Source of the DNA: JAOUGY01 sp050329955
GTDB lineage: Bacteria > Actinomycetota > Acidimicrobiia > Spongiisociales > ZC4RG35
DNA: 27,771 nt
Direction: 5' to 3'
NCBI GenBank assembly: GCA_050329955.1
Contig: JBHJOH010000011.1
Location: 1 to 27,771, forward strand
Each line of letters starts with the position of its first letter. The first letter of the stretch is position 1. The position numbers and the translations under genes are program-made. This document shows positions 14,534-24,637 of the stretch, piece after piece. Below the pieces are notes generated by a model. It was not told the origin of the DNA, did no database searches, and saw nothing but the letters and a program-made list of their open reading frames with translations.

Positions 14534-15052
14534 GTGAGTACCGGACCTCTCGTCTGGCTGGTGGGCATGATGGGATCCGGCAAGAGCCGGGTCGGCCGGG
14601 TTCTGGCCACCCGCACCGAAGCCGACTTCATCGACACCGACGCCGAGATCACCCGACTGGCCGGATTGAGCATCACCGAGATCTTCGAGGTCGCCGGTGA
14701 AGACCGTTTCCGCGATCTCGAAGAGAAGGTGGTCGCCGCCGTGGTCGCCCCATGGCGGGTGATCTCCACCGGCGGGGGTGTGGTGCTGAGGAACTCCAAC
14801 ATCGATGTCATGCGATCGGCGGGCACGGTGGTCTGGCTGCGGGCGGAACCCTCCACCCTGGCCGAACGGGTCCAGGACGGTCACGGCCGCCCCCTGCTCG
14901 GCGGTGACGAACCGATCGACGGCAAGCTGATCGCCATCTACGAACAACGTCGGCCGCTCTACGAGCGCGCCGCCCACCACGTCATCGACACCGACGGGTT
15001 GTCCGCCGAGAGCGTGGCCGAGATCGTCGAGGAACTGTGGCTCGGATCCTGA
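14534..15052 (+). CDS. aroK: Shikimate kinase
   Basis: The product is 172 aa. It phosphorylates shikimate at O3 with ATP. Walker A is GMMGSGKS at residues 11-18. FIDTDAEI holds the Mg/shikimate Asp, EDRFRDLEEKV the shikimate-binding Arg, STGGGVVL the Walker-B-like glycine loop, and GRPLLGG the mobile LID. The GTG start directly before STGPLVWLVGMMG is chosen; an upstream ATG would read into the end of aroC. It overlaps aroB by 16 bases. Confidence 0.95.
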   Translation: MSTGPLVWLVGMMGSGKSRVGRVLATRTEADFIDTDAEITRLAGLSITEIFEVAGEDRFRDLEEKVVAAVVAPWRVISTGGGVVLRNSNIDVMRSAGTVVWLRAEPSTLAERVQDGHGRPLLGGDEPIDGKLIAIYEQRRPLYERAAHHVIDTDGLSAESVAEIVEELWLGS

Positions 15053-16062
15053 TCGGCGAGCAGTCCGAGATCCTGGTCGATCGCGGCCTGCCTTCGCCAT
15101 TGCTGCCCGAACGGGACGGACGCGAACAGGTGGTGGTGATCACCCAGGCTCCGGTGCGGCCGATCGCCGACGACGTGATCGAACGTCTCCGCAACGAGCT
15201 GGGAGCCGTTCATCTCATCGAGGTCCCCGACCGGGACGCCGCCAAGACCTGGGCTGTGGTGGGCGGGCTCTACGACGACATGGCCCGGCTCAACATCGGC
15301 CGCCACGACACCGTGGTGGGTGTGGGCGGGGGAGCGGTCACCGATCTGGTCGGCTTCGTGGCAGCCACCTGGCTGCGCGGCATCGAAGCGGTCATGGTCC
15401 CCACCACCGCCCTGGGTGCGGTCGACGCCTCGATCGGAGGTAAGACCGGCATCAACCACGCCGGCAAGAACCTGGTGGGTGCCTTCTGGCATCCCCGCCG
15501 GGTGGTCGTCGACCTCGACACCCTCGACGCCATCCCGCTCCCACTGCGGTTGGAGGGTGCCGCCGAGATCGTGAAAGCCGGGTTCATCGCCGACCCGCTC
15601 ATCCTCGACGAGTACCGCCGCCACGGTATCGCCGCCCCACTCGACGTGGTGGTGCCCCGTGCCATCGCCGTCAAGGCCGAGGTGGTGGGCGAGGACTTTC
15701 GGGAGGGGGGCCGGCGGGCGATCCTCAACTTCGGCCACACCATCGGTCACGGGATCGAGTCGGTCACCGGAATCCCGCACGGCTACGCGGTCTCGATCGG
15801 GATGGTGGCCGCCGGGGCCGTCTCGGCCGCCCGCTACGGTTTCGACGGGGGGTCGCTCACCGATCTGCTGTTCTCGCTCGGGCTCCCGATTGCATCCGCC
15901 GGGACCTCGAAGGAGGCGGTTCTCGACAAGGTGGCCCGCGACAAGAAGCGGACGGCGGCCGGTGTCCGTATGGTCCTGTTGCGCTCGATCGCCGACGTGG
16001 TTGTCGAGCCGGTCACCGCCGACGAGCTCGAGCTTGGGTTGGCGGCGGTCGGAATCGAGTGA
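15037..16062 (+). CDS. aroB: 3-dehydroquinate synthase
   Basis: The product is 341 aa. It forms dehydroquinate from DAHP with NAD and a metal ion. The NAD site is VGVGGGAVTDLVGFVAATWL, the substrate loop PTTALGAVDASIGGKTGIN, and the metal ligands are the Glu in LEGAAEIVKAG plus the His residues in NFGHTIGHGIE and IPHGYAVSIGM. The GTG start lies inside aroK with a GAGGA site just upstream, which indicates translational coupling. In many actinobacteria a dehydroquinase follows aroB; here efp follows directly, so that step must be encoded elsewhere. Confidence 0.96.
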   Translation: MARILIGEQSEILVDRGLPSPLLPERDGREQVVVITQAPVRPIADDVIERLRNELGAVHLIEVPDRDAAKTWAVVGGLYDDMARLNIGRHDTVVGVGGGAVTDLVGFVAATWLRGIEAVMVPTTALGAVDASIGGKTGINHAGKNLVGAFWHPRRVVVDLDTLDAIPLPLRLEGAAEIVKAGFIADPLILDEYRRHGIAAPLDVVVPRAIAVKAEVVGEDFREGGRRAILNFGHTIGHGIESVTGIPHGYAVSIGMVAAGAVSAARYGFDGGSLTDLLFSLGLPIASAGTSKEAVLDKVARDKKRTAAGVRMVLLRSIADVVVEPVTADELELGLAAVGIE

Positions 16063-16078
16063 CCGGCACGGCAGGCAC

Positions 16079-16084
16079 TATCCT
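16079..16084 (+). promoter_or_regulatory. Leaderless-type -10 before efp
   Basis: TATCCT lies six bases before the efp GTG with no Shine-Dalgarno site between, suggesting a leaderless efp-nusB transcript in addition to read-through from aroB. Confidence 0.45.
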
Positions 16085-16090
16085 CGCCGC

Positions 16091-16648
16091 GTGATCTCCA
16101 CCAACGACGTCCGCCCCGGCATGGCCCTCAACCTGTCCGACGGCATCTTCACCATCATCAAGTACGAGCATGTGAAGCCCGGCAAGGGCAAGGCGTTCGT
16201 TCGGATGAAGCTCAAGAACATCGAAACCGGTCAGGTGCTCGACAAGACGTTCCGCGCCGACGAGGGGGTCGATCAGGCCATCATCGAGCGCAAGGACCAT
16301 CAGTTCCTCTACCGCGACGACCTCGGGTACCACTTCATGGACCTGGAGGAGTACGGCCAGTTCGCCCTCAGCCCCGAGGATGTCGGCGACGCCGTCAACT
16401 ACGTCACCGACGGCATGACGGTGGTGTTGGTGCTGTACCAGTCGAGCCCGATCGGCGTGGAGCTTCCCGCTTCGGTCGAGCTCGAGGTCGCCTACGCCGA
16501 GCCGGGCGTGCGCGGCGACACCGTGTCCGGTGCCACCAAGCAGGTCACCATGGAGACCGGTCTCAAGGTACAGGTGCCCCTGTTCATCGAGCAGGGTGAG
16601 CGGCTGCGGATCACCACCTCCGACGGCAGTTACCAGTCCCGGGCGTGA
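16091..16648 (+). CDS. efp: Elongation factor P
   Basis: The product is 185 aa in three beta-barrel domains. It relieves ribosome stalling at polyproline. The KOW-like first domain begins STNDVRPGM; the tip loop is KPGKGKAFVRMKLKN with Lys32 at the position modified in other bacteria. The middle domain includes FRADEGVDQAIIERKDHQFLY, and the C-terminal OB domain ends in the family signature VPLFIEQGERLRITTSDGSY. The GTG start gives the standard N terminus. No modifying enzyme gene is in the window. Its stop overlaps nusB by four bases (GTGA). Confidence 0.97.
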   Translation: MISTNDVRPGMALNLSDGIFTIIKYEHVKPGKGKAFVRMKLKNIETGQVLDKTFRADEGVDQAIIERKDHQFLYRDDLGYHFMDLEEYGQFALSPEDVGDAVNYVTDGMTVVLVLYQSSPIGVELPASVELEVAYAEPGVRGDTVSGATKQVTMETGLKVQVPLFIEQGERLRITTSDGSYQSRA

Positions 16649-17016
16649 GCGAACCCAGGGATCTCGCCATCCAGGCGCTCTACGAGGCCGACCAGCTCGG
16701 ACTCGACCACATCCCCGAAGGCCCGGAGCTGACGGGCAAGGCCCGCCGCCTCGCCGAAGGTGCCCACGGGCACCGTGCCGAGCTCGATGCCGCCATCGAC
16801 GCCGTCTCCGACCACTGGCGGGTCGACCGCATGCCGGTGGTGGATCGAGCTGTGATCCGTCTCGCCCTCTACGAGCTTCGCCACGAGCCCGACACCCCCA
16901 CCGCCGTGGTGCTGTCCGAAGCGGTCCGCATCGCCAAGGAGTTCTCGACCGAGAAGTCCGGTCTGTTCGTCAACGGAGTGCTGGGAGCGTTGGCGGTGCG
17001 GGAGCGGCCTGAGTAG
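16645..17016 (+). CDS. nusB: Transcription antitermination factor NusB
   Basis: The product is 123 aa, all-helical. With S10 (NusE) it binds boxA of rRNA leaders to prevent premature termination. Signatures are RDLAIQALYEADQ at the N terminus, HWRVDRMPVVDRAVIRLALYEL in the centre and the closing AVRIAKEFSTEKSGLFVNGVLGAL. The GTG start overlaps the efp stop. The gene ends the aro-efp run; a repeat-filled gap of about 320 bases separates it from the pyr leader. Confidence 0.96.
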   Translation: MSEPRDLAIQALYEADQLGLDHIPEGPELTGKARRLAEGAHGHRAELDAAIDAVSDHWRVDRMPVVDRAVIRLALYELRHEPDTPTAVVLSEAVRIAKEFSTEKSGLFVNGVLGALAVRERPE

Positions 17017-17026
17017 TTCCGCAGTA

Positions 17027-17074
17027 CCCAGGGGGGACGACCCCCCTTACCTCCCAGGGGGGACGACCCCCCTT
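17027..17074 (+). repeat. Two tandem 22-bp units, each a G6/C6 hairpin
   Basis: The unit CCCAGGGGGGACGACCCCCC, followed by TT, occurs at 17027-17048 and 17053-17074, offset by 26 bases. Each forms GGGGGG-ACGA-CCCCCC. They directly follow nusB and may terminate its transcript, although no U-run follows. A truncated relative sits at the right edge of the window in inverted orientation. Confidence 0.7.
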
Positions 17075-17200
17075 CGACCCCCCGCCGGTACTGGTCTTGC
17101 GTTCTTCGCGTGCTTGGCCGGGGGTGTGAGAGTCCTCGAGTGTGGCTGTTACCACGTTCCGGGTTCCGGGCCTCCGGCCTCTGGCCTCCTGCTTCCGGCC
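17057..17200 (+). repeat. Dispersed repeat, copy A
   Basis: This stretch aligns along its length with the reverse complement of 27630-27771. Shared landmarks in order are GGGGGGACG, CCCCCCGCCGGTACTGG, CGTGCTTGGCCG, AGTCCTCGA, CCACGTTCCGG, TTCCGGGCCTCCGGCCTCTG and GCCTCCTGCTTCCGGCC. The gene-free sequence with several hairpins suggests a small non-autonomous or REP-like element. Confidence 0.75.
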
Positions 17201-17222
17201 CCCCAAGTGGTACTCCGTCGCC

Positions 17223-17250
17223 ACGGTCAACGGTCAACGGTGAACGGTCG
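17223..17250 (+). repeat. Four tandem heptamers before the pyr promoter
   Basis: ACGGTCA, ACGGTCA, ACGGTGA and ACGGTCG follow one another without gaps, 26 bases before the candidate pyr -10. They could be operator-like, or the tail of the neighbouring dispersed repeat. Confidence 0.5.
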
Positions 17251-17275
17251 CGACCGGGCTCACCCCGCGAGGTGC

Positions 17276-17281
17276 TACCGT
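17276..17281 (+). promoter_or_regulatory. Candidate -10 of the pyr operon
   Basis: TACCGT fits TANNNT. Transcription would start near 17288, just before the PyrR hairpin, giving a leader of about 50 bases. No clear -35 is seen. Confidence 0.4.
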
Positions 17282-17292
17282 CCGAAACAGAA

Positions 17293-17326
17293 CCTTTAAT
17301 CCCGGTCCCGTGAGGCCGGAAAGGAG
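17293..17326 (+). promoter_or_regulatory. PyrR-binding RNA hairpin overlapping a Shine-Dalgarno site
   Basis: The RNA folds as CCUUU (17293-17297) paired with AAAGG (17320-17324), a 5' bulge AAUC, an inner CCGG/CCGG stem and the loop UCCCGUGAGG (17306-17315). The UCCnGUGAGG loop with a 5' bulge is the hallmark of PyrR-binding sites. The 3' side of the stem is AAAGGAG, a strong ribosome-binding site for the GTG at 17337. UMP-loaded PyrR holding the hairpin would hide that site. This fits the translational repression model described for mycobacterial PyrR rather than Bacillus-type transcription attenuation; no antiterminator/terminator pair is visible. Confidence 0.8.
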
Positions 17327-17336
17327 CAGAGAGACC

Positions 17337-17390
17337 GTGCGTGCACATGCATCGGTCGGCCCGCACCGGGGTGTGTCATGCCCCAGGTGA
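17337..17390 (+). CDS. 17-aa pyr leader peptide (predicted)
   Basis: The frame starts at GTG, ten bases after AAGGAG, encodes MRAHASVGPHRGVSCPR, and ends in a TGA that shares its A with the pyrR ATG (TGATG). pyrR itself has no good ribosome site of its own inside this region, so terminating ribosomes could restart on pyrR. The peptide has no obvious function and is probably only a translation carrier. This is a prediction from geometry; conservation in relatives would be the test. Confidence 0.5.
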   Translation: MRAHASVGPHRGVSCPR

Positions 17391-17905
17391 TGAGCGCCGA
17401 CGACCTCAAGCGGGCCATTCGCCGCATCGCCCACGAGATCCTCGAACGACACCAGGGGGCCGAAAAGGTGGTGCTGGTGGGCGTTCACTCCCGGGGTGTT
17501 CCCCTCGCCGAGGAGATTGCCGAGGCCATCGACGACTTCGAGTCGGTCAAGGTCCCGGTGGGCGAGCTCGACATCGGCCTCTACCGCGACGATCTGGGTC
17601 TGCGTCCCACCACCCGGCTGTCGCGCACGCTCATCCCGGTCGACCTGACCGATGAGCAGGTGATCCTGATCGACGATGTGCTCTTCACGGGGAGAACGGT
17701 TCGTGCCGCTCTCGATGCCCTGCTCGACCTGGGCCGGCCCGCCAGGGTCGAGCTGGCGGTGATGGTCGACCGGGGGCATCGCCAGCTGCCGATCCGGGCC
17801 GACTACGTTGGCAAGAACATCCCCACCGGCCCCGATCAGCGGGTGTCGGTGAAGCTGGCGTCGGTCGACGGCAGCTCCGGGGTATGGGTTGGGTCGGACG
17901 ACTGA
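17390..17905 (+). CDS. pyrR: PyrR pyrimidine operon regulator / uracil phosphoribosyltransferase
   Basis: The product is 171 aa with the type I phosphoribosyltransferase fold. The PRPP loop is VILIDDVLFTGRTVRAALDAL at about residues 91-111, and LVGVHSRGVPLA, PVGELDIGLYRDDL and VMVDRGHRQLPIRADYVGKNIPT are PyrR-specific. It binds the pyr mRNA hairpin when UMP is high; many homologues also have modest uracil phosphoribosyltransferase activity. ATG 17390 (MSADDLKR) is preferred because it overlaps the leader-peptide stop and fits family N termini; ATG 17378 would add four residues. Its stop shares a base with the pyrB ATG (TGATG), so coupling continues into the operon. Confidence 0.95.
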   Translation: MSADDLKRAIRRIAHEILERHQGAEKVVLVGVHSRGVPLAEEIAEAIDDFESVKVPVGELDIGLYRDDLGLRPTTRLSRTLIPVDLTDEQVILIDDVLFTGRTVRAALDALLDLGRPARVELAVMVDRGHRQLPIRADYVGKNIPTGPDQRVSVKLASVDGSSGVWVGSDD

Positions 17906-18837
17906 TGCGCCACCTGCTCACCACCGAAGGTCTCTCCCGGCTCGAGATCGAGGAGTTGTTGGATCTGGCTGACGAGTTCGCCGGGGTGCTCCAACGCGAC
18001 ATTCCCAAGGTGCCCGCCCTGCGAGGCCTCACGGTCGGCACCCTGTTCTTCGAGGCCTCCACCCGCACCAGGCTGTCGTTCGAGCGCGCCGCCAAGGCCC
18101 TGTCGGCCGATGTCATGAGCTTCGCGCCCGCCACCTCTTCGCTCAGCAAGGGCGAGTCGCTCAAGGACACGGTCCTCACCCTCCAGGCGATGGGCTGTGA
18201 TCTGATGGTGGTTCGTCACCAGGCGACCGGCGCCCCCTGGCGGGTGGCCGAGTGGGTGGACTGCCCGGTCGTGAACGGCGGTGACGGCGCCCACCAGCAT
18301 CCGACCCAGGCGCTGCTCGACTCGCTCACAATCCGGCGTCACTTCGGCAAACTCGACGGGCTCAGAATCGCCATTGTCGGCGACATCCGTCACTCCCGGG
18401 TGGCCCGCTCCGACCTGTTCGCCATGAGCGCCCTGGGTGCTCACGTGACCATGGTGGCCCCGCCCACCCTGCTGCCGCTCGACATCGCCGACTGGCCGTG
18501 TGAGGTCAGCTACGACCTCGACAGCCTGCTCGGGTCCATCGACGTCGTGTACCTGCTCCGGATCCAGCTCGAACGTGGCGGTGGGAGCGTGTTTCCCTCG
18601 CTGCCGGAGTACGTCAGCCGGTTCGGGATGACCCGGGCCCGCTTCGACCGGCTCCAACCGGAAGCCGTGATCATGCACCCGGGGCCGATGAACCGGGGCG
18701 TGGAGATCGCCCCCGAGGTGGCCGACCATCCCCGATCCCTGGTGCTCGATCAGGTGAAACTCGGGGTGGCCGTGCGGATGGCTGTGCTGTTTCGTTTGGG
18801 TCAGAGTGCCGGCCGCACGGCCGAGGAGGCGAAGTAG
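17905..18837 (+). CDS. pyrB: Aspartate carbamoyltransferase catalytic subunit
   Basis: The product is 310 aa. It joins carbamoyl phosphate and aspartate. The phosphate loop FFEASTRTRLSFERAAKAL has STRTR at 52-56; the 80s loop is SSLSKGESLKDT; HQHPTQ lies at 130-135; and MHPGPMNRGVEI closes the active site. No pyrI regulatory subunit is nearby, as is normal in actinobacteria. The ATG overlapping the pyrR stop is chosen over ATG 17884, because MRHLLTTEGLSRLEIEELLDLA is the standard N terminus. Its stop shares a base with the pyrC GTG (TAGTG). Confidence 0.97.
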   Translation: MRHLLTTEGLSRLEIEELLDLADEFAGVLQRDIPKVPALRGLTVGTLFFEASTRTRLSFERAAKALSADVMSFAPATSSLSKGESLKDTVLTLQAMGCDLMVVRHQATGAPWRVAEWVDCPVVNGGDGAHQHPTQALLDSLTIRRHFGKLDGLRIAIVGDIRHSRVARSDLFAMSALGAHVTMVAPPTLLPLDIADWPCEVSYDLDSLLGSIDVVYLLRIQLERGGGSVFPSLPEYVSRFGMTRARFDRLQPEAVIMHPGPMNRGVEIAPEVADHPRSLVLDQVKLGVAVRMAVLFRLGQSAGRTAEEAK

Positions 18838-20108
18838 TGGCGGAAGAGATTCTCATCAAGGGTGGGTCGGTCCTGACACCCGAGGGCATGGTCGGCACCG
18901 ATGTGCTGGTGTCGGACCGGGTGCTGGCGATGGGCGACGGCCTCACCGCCGACAAGGTGATAGACGCCTCGGGCTGCTGGGTCGGGCCGGGGCTCGTCGA
19001 CATCCACGTGCACTTCCGTGAGCCCGGCCAGGAGTGGAAAGAGGACATCGCCTCGGGGTCGGCGGCGGCGGCGGCCGGTGGGTTCACCGCCGTGCTCGCC
19101 ATGCCGAACACCGATCCCGCCATCGACTCGGGTCACCTGGCCCGTTTCGTCGGCGACCGTGGCCGCGACGCCGGTCTGGTCGAGGTGATCCCGGTGGGGG
19201 CGCTCACCATGGGGCGCAAGGGCGAGCACCTGAGCCATCTCGACGACCTGTGGGTGGCCGGGGTGCGGGTGTTCTCCGATGACGGTGACACCGTTGCCGA
19301 CGCCGGGCTGCTGCGGTCGGCGATGGAGTACCTGGCGCATCGTGGTGGGCTGGTGGCCCAACACGCCGAGGATCCGGGGCTGGCGCGTGGTGGACACATG
19401 CATGAAGGGGCGGTGTCGTCCCGGCTGGGAATGCGGGCCCTTCCGTCGGTGGCGGAGGAGGTGGTGGTGGCCAGGGATCTGGCGCTGGTGCGACTGACCG
19501 GGTGCCGCTACCACGTCCAGCACGTCTCCACGGCCGGCACCGTCGATCTGGTGCGGGCCGCCAAGGCCGAGGGCCTCCCGGTGACGGCGGAGGTCGCCCC
19601 CCACCATCTCACCTTCAGCGACCAGAAGGTCCTGTCGATGGACCCCGACTTCAAGATGTACCCGCCGCTGCGCGCGGAGTCCGACATCGAAGCCCTCAGG
19701 GCGGCGCTGATCGACGGGACGATCGACGCGGTGGCGACCGACCACGCTCCGCATGCCGCCGCCGAGAGCGAGGTGCCGTTCGAGGAGGCGCCGCGTGGCG
19801 TGATCGGGCTGGAAACGGCCGTCTCGGCGGTGCTGATGGCCACCGGAATGGGACCACGGGATCTGTTCGACCGTATGTCGATCCGTCCCGCCTTCATCGC
19901 CGGTCTCCCGAACCACGGGCGCCCGGTCGAGGTGGGCGGTACCGCCAATCTGACGGTGATCGACCCGTCCGCCTCCTGGCTTGCCGGCCCGTTCCGATCC
20001 AAGTCCCAGAACTCCCCATGGAAGGGCAGTGTCATGACCGGGGCGATCGTCGCCACGATCCTGGCCGGCCACATCACCCACACCACGTCTGCAGAGGTTC
20101 GCTCATGA
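18837..20108 (+). CDS. pyrC: Dihydroorotase, class I
   Basis: The product is 423 aa, the length of class I dihydroorotases. It cyclises carbamoyl aspartate to dihydroorotate. Zinc-site motifs are VDIHVHFREPG, then HAEDP, YHVQHVSTAGTV, EVAPHHLT and VATDHAPH, with GGFTAVLAMPNTDPA and PPLRAESDIEAL as family marks. The end motif FRSKSQNSPWKG is the usual substrate-channel region. The GTG start shares a base with the pyrB stop, and GAGGAGG lies eleven bases before it. The end overlaps carA by ATGA. Confidence 0.97.
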   Translation: MAEEILIKGGSVLTPEGMVGTDVLVSDRVLAMGDGLTADKVIDASGCWVGPGLVDIHVHFREPGQEWKEDIASGSAAAAAGGFTAVLAMPNTDPAIDSGHLARFVGDRGRDAGLVEVIPVGALTMGRKGEHLSHLDDLWVAGVRVFSDDGDTVADAGLLRSAMEYLAHRGGLVAQHAEDPGLARGGHMHEGAVSSRLGMRALPSVAEEVVVARDLALVRLTGCRYHVQHVSTAGTVDLVRAAKAEGLPVTAEVAPHHLTFSDQKVLSMDPDFKMYPPLRAESDIEALRAALIDGTIDAVATDHAPHAAAESEVPFEEAPRGVIGLETAVSAVLMATGMGPRDLFDRMSIRPAFIAGLPNHGRPVEVGGTANLTVIDPSASWLAGPFRSKSQNSPWKGSVMTGAIVATILAGHITHTTSAEVRS

Positions 20109-21287
20109 CCGTCACACCACTCGCCCCCCGCTCCGGTCTCCTGGTCACCGCCGACGGGGCCGTGTTCCGGGGACGTTCGGTGGGCGCCGACGGCGTCACC
20201 ACCGGCGAGGTGGTGTTCAACACCTCCATGACCGGATACCAGGAGGTCATCACCGATCCCTCCTATTCCGGACAGGTGGTGGTGATGACCGCGCCCCACA
20301 TCGGCAACTACGGGGTGGCCGGGTTCGACGCCCAGGCCGATCGCACCCACGCCGCCGGTTTCGTGATGCGCTCACTGTCGCAGCGCGATTCGAACTGGCG
20401 ATCCGAGGGCAGTTTCGCCGCCTATCTGCGGGCACAGAGGGTGGTGGCGCTGTCCGATGTCGACACCCGACGGCTCACCCGCCACATCCGTGACCACGGC
20501 GCCCAGCCCATCGCCATGGGGGCGGGCGTCGACGAGTCGGAGTTGGCGGCGATGGCGGCGGCTGCACCCCGGATGGAGGGGCTCGACCTGGCCGCCGGGG
20601 TCACCACCACCTCCTCGTACCGGGTGGAGGCAACCGCAGAACGGCGTGGCTCGGTGGTGGCGGTTGACCTGGGGATGAAACGCGACATCACGCGGCGCCT
20701 CGCCGGGCTCGGCCTCGACGTGACGGTGGTACCGGCCGCCACCCCGGCCGGAGACATCCTCGCCCTCCGGCCCGACGGGGTGTTCCTCTCGAACGGCCCG
20801 GGTGATCCGGAGCCGCTGACGGCGACTACCGCCACGGTGCGTGCCCTGCTGGGCAAGATGCCGGTCTTCGGGATCTGTCTGGGGCATCAGGTGCTGGGCC
20901 TGGCGTTGGGAGCGCGCACCCACAAACTTCCGTTCGGCCATCACGGTGGCAACCACCCGGTGCGCCGACTCACCGACGGCAAGGTGGAGATCACCGCCCA
21001 GAACCACGGGTTCGTAGTCGATCTGTGGTCGATGACCGACGACCGCCCCCCCGAGCGGTCGGGGCTGGCGGGGCCGGAAATGCTCCCGGCCCGGGTCGAA
21101 TCCGAGTTCGGGGGGGTCGTGCCGACCCATCAGAACCTCAACGACGGCACGCTCGAGGGGCTGGCCTGCGTCGACATCCCGGCGTTCAGCGTTCAGTACC
21201 ACCCGGAGGCTGCTCCCGGGCCGCACGATGCCGCCCACCTCTTCGACGCGTTCATCGACCTGATCGAGATCGACAAGGAGGTCGCCG

Positions 21288-21301
<14 letters not shown>
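20105..21301 (+). CDS. carA: Carbamoyl phosphate synthetase small (glutaminase) subunit
   Basis: The product is 398 aa. It hydrolyses glutamine and passes ammonia to CarB. The N-terminal domain has EVVFNTSMTGYQEVITDPSY and PHIGNYGV. The C-terminal class I amidotransferase has FLSNGPGDPEPL, the nucleophile Cys in FGICLGHQVLGLALG, and the His/Glu pair in QYHPEAAPGPHD. The NHGF motif and GG-NHPV loop are present. It is complete. The end overlaps carB by 14 bases and contains the carB ribosome site. Confidence 0.97.
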
Positions 21302-24541
<3,240 letters not shown>

Positions 24542-24542
<1 letters not shown>

Positions 24543-24637
24543 TGAGGACGGGGCCTCTCGAATGCAGGAGGCACGAGGCAGGAGGCCGAAGGCCGGCCTC
24601 AGGCTTCCGGCTCCCGGCCTTTGGCTCGACCGCGTGA
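24542..24637 (+). other. 31-codon mini-ORF bridging carB and pyrD
   Basis: The ATG shares a base with the carB stop (TGATG), and the terminal TGA overlaps the pyrD GTG (GTGA). The peptide is Arg/Gly/Pro-rich and looks like translated repeat DNA. Its likely value is to carry ribosomes from carB through a GC-rich hairpin to pyrD. Alternatively the open frame is chance. Confidence 0.35.
24585..24625 (+). repeat. GC-rich hairpin just before pyrD
   Basis: GCCGAAGGCCGG (24585-24596) and CCGGCCTTTGGC (24614-24625) pair over 12 positions with one G-U, leaving a 17-base loop. It ends eight bases before the pyrD GTG. The words GCAGGAGGCC and GGCTTCCGG resemble the dispersed repeat copies A and B, so this may be a degraded relative. 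Confidence 0.6.

Noticed and set aside
17293..17336. T-box or Bacillus-type transcription attenuator
   Set aside because: There is no terminator/antiterminator pair or tRNA-specifier structure; the hairpin fits a PyrR site overlapping a ribosome-binding site.
17341..17655. Alternative frame of 104 codons overlapping pyrR
   Set aside because: It is Arg/His/Pro-rich and out of frame with the clear pyrR motifs; the 17-codon frame has the better junctions.
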